Shown: positions 8,688-16,518, numbered from the stretch's first letter. The stretch: 64,000 nucleotides of DNA from Blastococcus sp. CT_GayMR16 (GCF_004570875.1 NZ_SPQK01000002.1:186001-250000), one strand, 5' to 3'. Made by a program: numbers and translations. Notes: generated from the sequence alone by a model not told the origin.

Positions 8688-8983
8688 CAGGCGGTCCGGC
8701 CCGGGGGCGCGGGGTGCGCGCCGCCCGAGTCCGAGCCGCGGAGATCGCTGATCCGCGGGAACGGGACGGTCGAGAAGATGGTCTCCACCGGCAGCCCGAA
8801 GAACTCCGCGATCCGCAGCGCGAGATGCAGGCTCGGGTTGTACTCGCCGCGCTCCAGGTAGCCGACGGTCTGGTAGTGCACCCCCAGGGCGTCGGACAGC
8901 TGCCGCCGGGTCACGCCCTGCTCGGCGCGCAGCAGCGCGATCCGGTTGTAGACGGAATCGCCGGGCCGATCGGTGCCGCTCAC
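8687..8983 (-). CDS. XRE-family helix-turn-helix regulator of the ABC exporter operon
   Basis: A 98-residue regulator consisting of one HTH_3 domain (RIALLRAEQGVTRRQLSDAL through QTVGYLERGEYNPS, about residues 12-65) and a short tail. The type is common as a local autoregulator of ABC-2 exporters. I chose the GTG at 8983 because it overlaps the permease stop as GTGA; a GTG three codons earlier is less well placed. Its own TGA overlaps the ATG of the next, damaged gene. The likely binding site is the direct-repeat promoter upstream of the ATPase gene, which is inference. Confidence 0.88.
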   Translation of the reverse strand: MSGTDRPGDSVYNRIALLRAEQGVTRRQLSDALGVHYQTVGYLERGEYNPSLHLALRIAEFFGLPVETIFSTVPFPRISDLRGSDSGGAHPAPPGRTA

Positions 8984-9831
8984 TTGACCCACTGCAGTGC
9001 GGCCTCCTTGGCCTCCAGCACTTGCGAACCGGACTGCCGGCGCGCCATGCGGCGCAGGACCCGGGGGGTGACCAGCAGGCCGGCGACGGCCCAGGCGAGG
9101 AGCACCAGCACCGTCATCCCCGTTCGCCAGGAGCCGCCCAGCTCAGCGGCGGCCGCGGCGTCGGGCAGGAACGCCGAGCGCATGCCCAGCCCGATCCAGT
9201 AGGTCGGGAACACCTGCGCCACGACCTGCACCCAGCCCCACAGCGACTGGAGCGGCGCGAAGATCCCCGAGATCGCCGTGACCGCCAGGACGGGGAGCAT
9301 CCCCCACGTGCCGACCTTCTGGACGCTCGGGACGACGGATCCCAGGACCATCCCGATCGGGAGGGTGGCAAGGAGCCCGAGGACGAGGACCCAGGCGAAC
9401 GTGAGCCAGCCCGACGGCTCGCTCATCAGGCCGTCGAACAGGAGGAACCCGGGTACGAGGATGACCAGCAGCAGCGGTACCAGTCCGATGGAGTGGTACA
9501 GCAGCTGACCGGTGACGTACCCCTGCATGCCGTGCGGTAGGGCCTTGTGCCGCAGGAGAGTTCCGTCCTCCCGCTCCATGGCCAGGGAGTAGGCGGGCCC
9601 GATGATCACTCCGAAGGCGAGCAGGGCACCGAGGAGGCTCGGCAGCGCCACGGTGGGCAGCAGGAGGTCGGTGCCCGCGACCTCGCTGTCGCGGTTCAGC
9701 CACAGGTAGGTCAGGGTGGCGAGGCCCATGAACAGGTAGAAGCCCTGGTCCTGCGGGCTGCGCAGGCTGAGGACGAACTCGGTCCAACCGCGGCGCAGGC
9801 CGAGTCCGATCGCGTGCCGGGTGGGGTTCAT
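8980..9831 (-). CDS. ABC-2 type transporter permease
   Basis: The 283-residue protein has about six hydrophobic segments and the ABC-2 family look: a charged N-terminus, the GVIIGPAYSLAMEREDGTL coupling region after TM2, and long hydrophobic stretches in the second half. It would form the membrane part of an exporter with the ATPase encoded immediately upstream. Start and stop overlap the neighbours by 4 bases on both sides, so ATPase, permease and regulator form a tightly coupled operon. The substrate cannot be told from sequence; antibiotic or lipid export is common for this type. Confidence 0.88.
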   Translation of the reverse strand: MNPTRHAIGLGLRRGWTEFVLSLRSPQDQGFYLFMGLATLTYLWLNRDSEVAGTDLLLPTVALPSLLGALLAFGVIIGPAYSLAMEREDGTLLRHKALPHGMQGYVTGQLLYHSIGLVPLLLVILVPGFLLFDGLMSEPSGWLTFAWVLVLGLLATLPIGMVLGSVVPSVQKVGTWGMLPVLAVTAISGIFAPLQSLWGWVQVVAQVFPTYWIGLGMRSAFLPDAAAAAELGGSWRTGMTVLVLLAWAVAGLLVTPRVLRRMARRQSGSQVLEAKEAALQWVK

Positions 9832-10769
9832 CGTGCGACCTCCGCGAGGGTCGGGGCGGTCGGGTTCCCGGACTCGAACCGCTGCACCATGGCGATGTAG
9901 GTGTCCTCGAGGCTGGCCCGCCGGACCTCGAGGTCGGTGATCTCGTCGCCGTGCTGCTCGAAGAGCCGCCGGACGAACGGTGTCGGGTCGTCCGTGGCAT
10001 GCACGAAGTGCTCGCCCTCGCGGGCCCAGCGCACCTCGGCGTTGCCTGCGACCTGGCGGGTCAGGGCCTCGGCACTCCCCTCGGCGACGATGCGACCGGA
10101 CGCCAGGATCAGGATCCGGTCGGCCAGGCGCTCGGCCTCCGCGAGGTCGTGCGTGGTCAGCAGGATGCTGGTGCCCTCCAGGTCCGACAGCCGGTGCACC
10201 AGGTCGTGGAAGTCGCGCCGCGCCTGCGGATCGAAACCGGCGGTCGGCTCGTCCAGGAACAGCAGTTCGGGGCGGCCGATGATCCCGACGGCCACGTCCA
10301 GGCGTCGCCGCTGCCCACCGGACAGGGTGCCGATCTTGCGGTCGGCGTTCTCGGTCAGTCCGACGGTGTCGAGGAGCCAGTCGAGGTCGTAGGGCCGGGA
10401 CCGCTCCGGCGTGGCATACGGGGCGAAGTAGCCCCCCAGCTGCTCGAGCAGCCGGCGCGGGGTCCAGCGGGCATGGTCACGCCACGACTGGAGGACGACC
10501 CCGACCCGCGCTCGCCAGGCGTCCCCGCCCTGGGCCGGATCCTCGCCGAGTACCTGGACGTCGCCGCCGGAGCGGAGCCGGAAACCCTCGAGGATCTCGA
10601 TCGTCGTCGTCTTGCCCGCCCCGTTGGGCCCCAGCAGGCAGACCACCTCGCCTGCGTGGACGTCGAGGTCGACCCCGGTCAGCACGTCGTGGGAGCCGTA
10701 GCTCATCTGCAGTCCGCGCACCCGGACGACCGGCTCGTCCGCTCGGCCGGGAGGGAACACCGCGCTCAT
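9828..10769 (-). CDS. ABC transporter ATP-binding protein
   Basis: A 313-residue ATPase of the DrrA/CcmA-like exporter group. The Walker A motif GPNGAGKT is at 47-54, followed by the signature LSGGQ, the Walker B LLFLDEP and the H-loop TTHD, with a roughly 90-residue C-terminal extension typical of this group. It powers the ABC-2 permease encoded downstream. The ATG at 10769 was chosen because a good promoter lies 38 bases upstream; a longer open frame starts inside that promoter. The stop overlaps the permease start as ATGA. Confidence 0.92.
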   Translation of the reverse strand: MSAVFPPGRADEPVVRVRGLQMSYGSHDVLTGVDLDVHAGEVVCLLGPNGAGKTTTIEILEGFRLRSGGDVQVLGEDPAQGGDAWRARVGVVLQSWRDHARWTPRRLLEQLGGYFAPYATPERSRPYDLDWLLDTVGLTENADRKIGTLSGGQRRRLDVAVGIIGRPELLFLDEPTAGFDPQARRDFHDLVHRLSDLEGTSILLTTHDLAEAERLADRILILASGRIVAEGSAEALTRQVAGNAEVRWAREGEHFVHATDDPTPFVRRLFEQHGDEITDLEVRRASLEDTYIAMVQRFESGNPTAPTLAEVAR

Positions 10770-10806
10770 CGCCACACCGCCTGGAGGTCTCCGACTGAAT
10801 GCGGTG

Positions 10807-10840
10807 ATAGTAGGAGTGCTACATCTGCCGTACAAGTGCT
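10807..10840 (-). promoter_or_regulatory. Promoter of the ABC exporter operon with direct repeats
   Basis: On the minus strand TTGTAC (10830-10835) and TACTAT (10807-10812) are 17 bases apart, a strong vegetative-type promoter for the ATPase gene. The hexamer AGTGCT (plus strand) occurs at 10815-10820 and again at 10835-10840, exactly 20 bases apart. This places the copies on the same helix face next to the two promoter elements, a plausible operator for the XRE regulator at the end of the operon. Confidence 0.6.
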
Positions 10841-10847
10841 TTCGGGC

Positions 10848-12128
10848 TCAGTCGAGGTCGGCGTCGTCGTCCGTGGGTTCGGCATGCGGGCGGTTGAGGT
10901 CCACGACCTCGCCGACCACCCAGACGGCCGGGGGCCGGATCTCCCCGCCGGCCAGTGTCTGCGGCAGTCCGGCCAGGGTGGTCCGGACGGTGCGCTGGGT
11001 AGCGGTCGAACCGTCGGAGATGACCGCGACGGGCGTCTCCGGCGACCGGCCGTGCTCGATCAGCGCCGCTGCGATCGCCGGCGCCGTGTCCACTCCCATC
11101 AGGACGACGACCGTGCCGCGGAGCCGGCCGAGCGCCGACCAGTCGACCAGCGACTGCGGGTGACCGGGTGGCAGGTGCCCGGAGACGACGACGAACTCGT
11201 GGGTCAGCCCGCGGTGGGTGACCGGGATGCCGGCCAGTGCGGGCACCGCGATCGCGCTGGTGATGCCCGGGACGACCTCCACGGCGATGCCGGCCGCCAC
11301 GCAGGCCTCGAGTTCCTCCATCCCGCGGCCGAAGACGAACGGGTCACCGCCCTTGAGCCGCACCACCCGCCGGCCGGCCCGGGCGTGCTCGATGAGCAGG
11401 GCGTTGATCTGCTCCTGCGCCATCGAGCGCCCCCGTGGCAGCTTCGAGGCGTCGATGACCTCGACGTCCGTCGGGAGCGACGCCAGCAGGGACAGCGGCG
11501 CCAGATGGTCGGCCAGCACGACGTCGGCCTGCGCGAGCGCGTGCCGCCCGCGGACGGTGATGAGCCCCGGATCCCCGGGGCCGCCGCCGACCAGCACGAC
11601 GCTGCCCGGTCGCGCGCCGTGCGGGGTGCGTGAGGTGCGGTCGGCGACGCTGCCGTCGGTGAGCCCGGCGACGACGGCGTCGCGCACACCGACCGCCCGC
11701 TGCGGATCACCGCCGCCGTGCACCCCGACGACCAGGTCGCCGTGCCGGCCCACCGCCGGCGTCCAGGCGCTGGACGCCGAACGGTCGTCGGCGCGGGCGC
11801 AGAAGATCCGTGCGCGCTCGGCCGCCTCGGCCACCGCGGCGTTCACGGCGGGATCGTCGGTGGCCGCGACGGCGTACCAGGCGCCGTCCAGGTCGCCCGC
11901 CTCGTACCGCCGCGCCACCCAGGTCAGCGAGCCCGGCGCGACCAGCGCCTCCAGCGCCGGCGTCACCTCGGGGCTGACGACGGTCACGCGGGCGGAGGCC
12001 TCGAGCAGCCCGGCCACCCGCCGGTGCGCGACCTGCCCCCCGCCGACCACGACCACGTGCCGGCCGTGCAGCCGCAGTCCGACGGGGTAGACGACCCCGG
12101 TCTCGGACCCGACGGGGGTGGCGTTCAC
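10848..12128 (-). CDS. cobA: Uroporphyrinogen-III C-methyltransferase with precorrin-2 dehydrogenase domain (CysG/CobA-like)
   Basis: The protein (426 residues) has two parts. Residues 1 to about 165 form the NAD-binding precorrin-2 dehydrogenase module (GGGQVAHRRV near 28-37). From about 180 on is the SAM-dependent tetrapyrrole methylase with VGGGPGDPGL, the VEVIDASKLPRG region, the RLKGGDPFVFGRG motif and the VVPGITSAIAVPALAGIP segment. It feeds uroporphyrinogen III into sirohaem or cobalamin. The ferrochelatase activity of full CysG cannot be judged here. Its GTG overlaps the cobT stop (GTGA), so it is the last gene of the riboswitch-controlled cobC-cobT-cobA operon. Confidence 0.92.
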   Translation of the reverse strand: MNATPVGSETGVVYPVGLRLHGRHVVVVGGGQVAHRRVAGLLEASARVTVVSPEVTPALEALVAPGSLTWVARRYEAGDLDGAWYAVAATDDPAVNAAVAEAAERARIFCARADDRSASSAWTPAVGRHGDLVVGVHGGGDPQRAVGVRDAVVAGLTDGSVADRTSRTPHGARPGSVVLVGGGPGDPGLITVRGRHALAQADVVLADHLAPLSLLASLPTDVEVIDASKLPRGRSMAQEQINALLIEHARAGRRVVRLKGGDPFVFGRGMEELEACVAAGIAVEVVPGITSAIAVPALAGIPVTHRGLTHEFVVVSGHLPPGHPQSLVDWSALGRLRGTVVVLMGVDTAPAIAAALIEHGRSPETPVAVISDGSTATQRTVRTTLAGLPQTLAGGEIRPPAVWVVGEVVDLNRPHAEPTDDDADLD

Positions 12129-13204
12129 TTCTCGGTGACCCCGGCGGAGTCGAACGTGGCGACGTCGCGCAGCGCCCGGGCCGCGCTGGCCACCAGGGGC
12201 AGGGCCAGGAGGGCGCCGGTGCCCTCGCCGAGCCGCAGGTCCAGGCCGAGCAGGGGACGTAGCCCCAGCGAGCGCAGCGCGATGGCGTGCCCGGGCTCGA
12301 CCGAAGTGTGGCCGGCCAGTGCGTACTCGATCGCGGTCGGGCAGAGCCCCGCGGCGACCAGTGCGGCGGATCCGGCGATGGCGCCGTCCAGCAGGACCGG
12401 CACCCGGGCGGCGGCTGCCCCGAGCACGAACCCGGCCAGCGCCGCGTGCTCCAGCCCTCCGACCTCGGCGAGGACCGCGAGGGCTGCGGCAGGGGTGGCG
12501 GGCCGCACGGGCACGCGGGCGACGGCGCGGGCGACCACCTCCACCTTGCGGGCGAGCGTCGGGTCGTCGACGCCGGTGCCGCGGCCGGTCGCGGACACCG
12601 GGGTGGCCCCGGTGAAGGCGCAGACCAGGGCGGCGGACGCCGTGGTGTTCGCGATCCCCATGTCGCCGGTGATCAGGCACCCCGACGCGGTGGCCAGCCG
12701 GGTGGCCATCTCGATCCCGGCCTCCACCGCCTCGCGGGCCTCCTCGAGGGTCATCGCCGGCCCCTCCGCGAGGTCGGCGGTCCCGCGCCGGACCTTGCGG
12801 TCGTAGAGCCCGGGCGCCTGGTCCAGGAGTGCGGCGACGCCGACGTCGACCACGACCACCTCGGCGCCCAGTTCGGCGGCGAAGGCGTTCACCACGGCCC
12901 CGCCGGCCAGGAAGTTGGCGACCATCTGGCCGGTCACCTCTTGCGGCCACGGCGTGACCCCCTGGGCGTGCACCCCGTGGTCCCCGGCGAAGATCGCGAC
13001 GGTGGCCGGCGAGGGCAGCGGCGGGGGACAGGTGCGCGCGATGCCGGCGAGCTGCGTGGCGACGTCCTCCAGAACGCCGAGGGAGCCCGGTGGCTTGGTC
13101 ATCCGGTCCAGCCGCTCGCGGGCGGCCCGCTCCGCCGCGTCGTCCCGGGGGACGACGGCGGCGATCGTGTCGCCCAGCAGCGTGCCGGCGAAATCGGTGC
13201 TCAG
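12125..13204 (-). CDS. cobT: Nicotinate-nucleotide--dimethylbenzimidazole phosphoribosyltransferase
   Basis: CobT makes alpha-ribazole phosphate, the lower-ligand precursor of cobalamin. Visible motifs include TKPPGSLGVLE, FAGDHGV, the GDMGIANTT active-site loop and GRGTGVDD. The first ATG in frame (13102) would cut off about 34 residues, including the helix RAARERLDR that precedes TKPPGSLG in CobT proteins. No ATG, GTG or TTG exists between the upstream stop and that point, but a CTG at 13204 lies 5 bases after GAGGAG. I therefore call a CTG start, giving 359 residues, close to the usual CobT length. It is 9 bases downstream of cobC and overlaps cobA. Confidence 0.85.
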   Translation of the reverse strand: MSTDFAGTLLGDTIAAVVPRDDAAERAARERLDRMTKPPGSLGVLEDVATQLAGIARTCPPPLPSPATVAIFAGDHGVHAQGVTPWPQEVTGQMVANFLAGGAVVNAFAAELGAEVVVVDVGVAALLDQAPGLYDRKVRRGTADLAEGPAMTLEEAREAVEAGIEMATRLATASGCLITGDMGIANTTASAALVCAFTGATPVSATGRGTGVDDPTLARKVEVVARAVARVPVRPATPAAALAVLAEVGGLEHAALAGFVLGAAAARVPVLLDGAIAGSAALVAAGLCPTAIEYALAGHTSVEPGHAIALRSLGLRPLLGLDLRLGEGTGALLALPLVASAARALRDVATFDSAGVTEK

Positions 13205-13213
13205 CGGAACTCC

Positions 13214-14245
13214 TCAGGAGACGGGTGCTGGAGCAAGGATCGCAGCGAGGTCGGCGGCGAACGCACGTGAGGTCCGCGGATCGCGCACCGCCACCCTCAG
13301 GTGGTCGGGAGACAGGCCCGGGAAGGTGTCGCCGCGGCGCACGGCCCAGCCCCGGTCGCGGAGCGCCTGCCGCACCCGCAGCGCGCCGTCGAGGTGCAGC
13401 AGGACGAACGACGAGCGCGGTTCGCCGACCACGGCGACCCCCGGCGGGAGCGCGCTGATCAGCGCCGCGCGGTTCCAGGCGAGCTCGACGGCTGCCGCGG
13501 CGGCCTCGACCCGTGCCGCCGGGGTCGTGCAGGCCCGCAGTGCGGCGAGCGCCGGGGTCGACACCGGCCAGCGTGGCTGGTGCGCCGCCAGTGCCGCGAC
13601 GAGTGGCGCCGGGCCGAGCGCGTACCCGACGCGGAGCCCGGCCAGCCCCCACGTCTTGGTGAGGCTGCGGACGACGAGCAGGCCGGGCAGATCGGTGCGG
13701 CCGGCGAGCGACTCGCGCTCACCGGGCACCGTGTCGGCGAAGGCCTCGTCCACCACCAGCACCCGACCTGGCCGGGCGAGCGCCGCGACGGCCGGCGCCG
13801 GGTGCAGCACCGAGGTCGGGTTGGTCGGATTGCCCAGGACGACGAGGTCGGCGTCGTCCGGCACGGCGTGGGGGTCCAGCCGGTATCCGTCCTCCGGCCG
13901 CAGCAGCAGGTGGGAGACCGGGTGCCCGGCGGCCCGCAGCGCGGCCTCGGGCTCGGTGAAGGAGGGGTGGACGAGGACCGCCCGCCGCGGGGAGAGTGCC
14001 CGCGCCAGCAACGTGAACGCCTCCGCTGCGCCGGCGGTGAGCAGCACGTCGGCGGGATCACGGCCGTGTGCTGCGGCGACCGCGGCGCGAGCAGCCCTCG
14101 GGTCGGGATAGCCGGCGCTGTCGTCGAGCGCCTCGTGGAGCACGCGGCGCAGCCAGGGCGGCGGGGTGCCGGCGCGCACGTTGACGGCGAGATCCGTCAG
14201 GCCCGGAGCGAGTTCGGCGTCCCCGTGGTGGTCGAGCTCGGTCAT
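13214..14245 (-). CDS. cobC: CobC-like pyridoxal-phosphate aminotransferase / threonine-phosphate decarboxylase family
   Basis: A fold-type I PLP enzyme of 343 residues resembling Rv2231c and histidinol-phosphate aminotransferases. The PLP lysine is in SLTKTWGLAGLRVGY, preceded by VVDEAF and LGNPTNPT. In cobalamin synthesis CobC/CobD-type enzymes supply the (R)-1-amino-2-propanol phosphate arm. It is the first gene after the cobalamin riboswitch, which supports this role over histidine synthesis. Its stop TGAGGAG provides the ribosome binding site of cobT. Confidence 0.85.
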   Translation of the reverse strand: MTELDHHGDAELAPGLTDLAVNVRAGTPPPWLRRVLHEALDDSAGYPDPRAARAAVAAAHGRDPADVLLTAGAAEAFTLLARALSPRRAVLVHPSFTEPEAALRAAGHPVSHLLLRPEDGYRLDPHAVPDDADLVVLGNPTNPTSVLHPAPAVAALARPGRVLVVDEAFADTVPGERESLAGRTDLPGLLVVRSLTKTWGLAGLRVGYALGPAPLVAALAAHQPRWPVSTPALAALRACTTPAARVEAAAAAVELAWNRAALISALPPGVAVVGEPRSSFVLLHLDGALRVRQALRDRGWAVRRGDTFPGLSPDHLRVAVRDPRTSRAFAADLAAILAPAPVS

Positions 14246-14314
14246 GCGGAGCGGTCACGCACGGCATGCGTCCTCTCCCCGGGTGTCCACGCCCGGAGAT
14301 CGCAGGGACGACGG

Positions 14315-14490
14315 CGAGAGTCTCCTGGCTCCCGGATCGACGCCCGCCCCCGGCCTTCCCGCTCCCTCGATCGGAACCTCGAGGATGCCGTGGCCGTGCA
14401 TGGGGGCGGACTCCCCGGTCACAGTGGCGGGACCGCGCCCGGACTCTCACCGGGCTTCCTCCACTGCCGTCGCGTGTGGCCCGGTCATCA
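14315..14490 (-). promoter_or_regulatory. Cobalamin (B12) riboswitch
   Basis: On the minus strand the leader carries the riboswitch hallmarks in order: GGAAGCCCGGTGAGAGTCC (about 14443-14461), a GCCACTGTGACC core (14417-14428) and the B12 box AGCCAGGAGACTC (14318-14330), joined by GC-rich paired segments. Downstream, CTCCGGG and CCCGGGGAG can pair and would hide the purine-rich GGGGAGAGGA stretch, suggesting control of translation or message stability. It lies about 70 bases before cobC, so adenosylcobalamin should repress cobC-cobT-cobA. The 5' limit is approximate. Confidence 0.93.
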
Positions 14491-14528
14491 GACCATGCGC
14501 TGCCGACGCGCGGACAGCGTCCGGCCAC

Positions 14529-14574
14529 TTGACGAGTCGGAAAGCGACACTCGATACTTTCCAACATGGAAAGT
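14529..14574 (+). promoter_or_regulatory. Promoter with three operator half-sites for the winged-helix protein
   Basis: TTGACG (14529-14534) and GATACT (14553-14558), 18 bases apart, form a promoter whose start would fall at about the ATG at 14566, giving a leaderless message. The motif GGAAAG/CTTTCC occurs three times: 14539-14544, 14557-14562 (inverted) and 14568-14573. The last two belong to the perfect repeat ACTTTCC-5-GGAAAGT (14556-14574), which covers the end of the -10 box and the start codon. This is a compact autoregulatory operator, presumably for the regulator at 15030. Confidence 0.7.
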
Positions 14575-15033
14575 GACGGGCAGGCCATGGACGCGACGAC
14601 GGCGGCAGCGGAGCTGGCTGCGCTGCAGGCGGACCGGACGGCGCTGGCCGAACGGGTCGTGCAGCCGTGGTGGTACGACGCGCTGCTGGGCCTGCTCGTC
14701 GCCGGCTTCGTGAGCGCCTACTCGACGCACAACACCTGGGTGATCTTCGGCGCGCTCCTGCTCCTGCTGGTCGGACTCCGGGGGCTGATGGCCATCTACC
14801 GTCGGATCACCGGGATGTGGGTCAACGGCCTTCGTGCTGGGCCCACGCAGCGCGCCATCCGTGCCTGGTACGTGGTCTACGGAGTGGTCCTGGCCTCGGC
14901 GGCCGTCGCCGAGTTCCTGCTCGACATCCGCGGCGCGATGGTCGTGGGCGGGGTGGTCCTCGGCATCGCGATCGCCGTGATCAGCCAGTGGTGGACCCGC
15001 ATCTACGTCGCCGAACTGCGCAGCGAGCTGTGA
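14566..15033 (+). CDS. Four-helix integral membrane protein coupled to a winged-helix regulator
   Basis: The 155-residue protein has an N-terminal amphipathic stretch (LAALQADRTALAERV), then hydrophobic segments at about 38-55, 58-75, 100-115 and 120-140. I do not recognise a named family, but such proteins are regularly found in front of small winged-helix regulators in actinobacteria. Its stop overlaps the regulator's GTG (GTGA), so the two are made together. The ATG at 14566 lies inside an operator palindrome and just downstream of the -10 box, implying leaderless translation and tight autoregulation. Confidence 0.75.
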   Translation: MESDGQAMDATTAAAELAALQADRTALAERVVQPWWYDALLGLLVAGFVSAYSTHNTWVIFGALLLLLVGLRGLMAIYRRITGMWVNGLRAGPTQRAIRAWYVVYGVVLASAAVAEFLLDIRGAMVVGGVVLGIAIAVISQWWTRIYVAELRSEL

Positions 15034-15323
15034 CCGCCGTCCAGCGGCGCTTCGACCCCGTGGTGCACGCCCCGCCGAGGCTGCAGGTGTGCGGGCTGCT
15101 CGCCGTCGTCGACAACATGGACTTCGCCACCGTGCGCGAGCAGGTGGGGGTCAGCGATTCGGTGCTGTCGAAGCACGTGAAGCAGCTGGAGGAGGCGGGC
15201 TACGTGAACGTCCGCAAGGCGACGATCGCCTCGCGGGTGCGGACCAGCCTGTCGCTCACCGCCGCCGGACGCGCCGCGTTCGAGGCCCACGTCGCCGAGC
15301 TCCGGCGGATCACCGGCGGCTGA
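15030..15323 (+). CDS. Small winged-helix (MarR/HTH_27-like) transcriptional regulator
   Basis: A 97-residue protein made almost wholly of one winged-helix domain. It has the recognition-helix region VREQVGVSDSVLSKHVKQLE and the wing ending SLSLTAAGRAAFEAHV, matching the stand-alone 'winged helix DNA-binding domain' group near MarR. Ligand and targets are unknown. The GTG at 15030 overlaps the stop of the membrane protein gene. The repeated GGAAAG half-sites at the shared promoter are the likely target, so the pair probably senses something at the membrane or simply controls the dose of the membrane protein; both are inference. Confidence 0.85.
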   Translation: MTAVQRRFDPVVHAPPRLQVCGLLAVVDNMDFATVREQVGVSDSVLSKHVKQLEEAGYVNVRKATIASRVRTSLSLTAAGRAAFEAHVAELRRITGG

Positions 15324-15346
15324 TGGACGGCTGACAGAGTGAGGTG

Positions 15347-16408
15347 ATGGGCGGACCACGGGGGGCGCGGCTGCTCGACGCCGCCACCACCGTTGCGGGC
15401 GCGGTGGCTGCGAGCCTGCTGTTCGGAGCCCTGGGGCTGCCGTCGCCGGCGTTGTTCGGCGGGTTGCTCGCGGGCCTCGTCCGGGCGCTGTGGTTCCGGC
15501 GGCGGATAGCGGTGCCGCCCCCGGCACTGATGTCGGCCCAGGCGGTGGTCGGCGTCGCACTGGGCGCGCTCGTCGACCTGGACACGCTGCGGGCAGTGGC
15601 CGAGAACTGGCTGCCGGTTCTGCTGGTCACCGTCGGCACGCTGGCGCTCAGCCTCGTGGGCGGCCAGGCACTCCGTCTGCACGACGGGATCAGCCCGGTG
15701 ACCGGGGCGTTCGCGATGATCGCCGGGGGAGCCTCCGGGATCATCGTCATGGCTCGGGAGCTGGGCGCCGACGAGCGGATGGTCGCCGTCCTGCAGTACC
15801 TGCGCGTCCTGCTCATCGTCGTCCTGATGCCCGTGGTGGCGACGACGGTCTACGGGGCCTCGCCCGGTTCCGGGTCGGCCGCGGACGGGGCAGGGTCGAG
15901 CTGGCCCGTCGGTCTGTTGTTCGCCGTGGCCTGCGGGGCGATCGGGCTGGTCCTCGGCAGGCTGGTCCGGCTGCCGGTGGCCGCCCTGCTCGGTCCGATG
16001 CTGGTGGCGGCGGGACTGGACCTCGGCGGGCTCGCCGACGGCATCGCCGTGCCCGCCCTGGTGCAGAGCGCGGCATTCCTGGTGATCGGTCTGCAGGTGG
16101 GTGTCAGCTTCACCCGCCAGAGCGTGCGCACCATCGGCCGCGCCCTGCCGCTCGCGCTGACGGTGATCGTCGTGCTGATCGTGGCCTCCGCCGGGCTCGG
16201 GGCGGTGCTCGCGGCGACGACCGGCGCCAGCGCCCTCGACGGCTACCTGGCCACCACCCCCGGCGGGCTCTACGCCGTCCTGGCGACGGCGACCGACAGC
16301 GGCGCCGACGCCACGTTCGTGCTCGCCGTCCAGGTCCTGCGGCTGTTCGTGATGCTCCTGTCCGCGCCGCTGGTGGCCCGGGTGCTCCGCCGGTCGGGCT
16401 CCGGCTGA
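15347..16408 (+). CDS. AbrB-family (AbrB_dup, 'ammonia monooxygenase-like') integral membrane protein
   Basis: The protein has about ten hydrophobic segments in two similar halves, the duplicated layout of Pfam AbrB_dup. Each half has a GG-rich start (LPSPALFGGLLAGL; LPVAALLGPMLVAAGL) and a TTPGGL-type motif near the C-terminus (ATTPGGLYAVLATATDSGADATFV). Despite the family name it is neither the AbrB DNA-binding protein nor a monooxygenase, and transport of a small compound is only a guess. Start choice lies between adjacent GTG 15344 and ATG 15347, with a purine-rich GAGTGAGG just upstream. Confidence 0.8.
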   Translation: MGGPRGARLLDAATTVAGAVAASLLFGALGLPSPALFGGLLAGLVRALWFRRRIAVPPPALMSAQAVVGVALGALVDLDTLRAVAENWLPVLLVTVGTLALSLVGGQALRLHDGISPVTGAFAMIAGGASGIIVMARELGADERMVAVLQYLRVLLIVVLMPVVATTVYGASPGSGSAADGAGSSWPVGLLFAVACGAIGLVLGRLVRLPVAALLGPMLVAAGLDLGGLADGIAVPALVQSAAFLVIGLQVGVSFTRQSVRTIGRALPLALTVIVVLIVASAGLGAVLAATTGASALDGYLATTPGGLYAVLATATDSGADATFVLAVQVLRLFVMLLSAPLVARVLRRSGSG

Positions 16409-16518
16409 ACCGAGGTCGGCTCCACGCCGAGCTCGCAAAAGATCCCCGCGGCGCACTGACCACTTCGCCGTCGCGCGCCTACCCTGGCTGACCGGGACCC
16501 GAGCGAGGAGGAAGCACG

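Noticed and set aside
8560-8689. Possible read-through or selenocysteine at the XRE TGA, since the membrane protein core follows in the same frame
   Set aside because: No SECIS-like hairpin is evident, and the stop overlaps an ATG in the usual coupling pattern. A frameshifted gene explains the data more simply, though start choice stays open.
10848-13652. A 934-codon open frame on the minus strand across cobC, cobT and cobA
   Set aside because: Only its last 426 codons encode a recognisable protein (CobA). The upstream part is an Arg/Gly/Pro-rich shadow of cobT and cobC in another frame, not a fusion.
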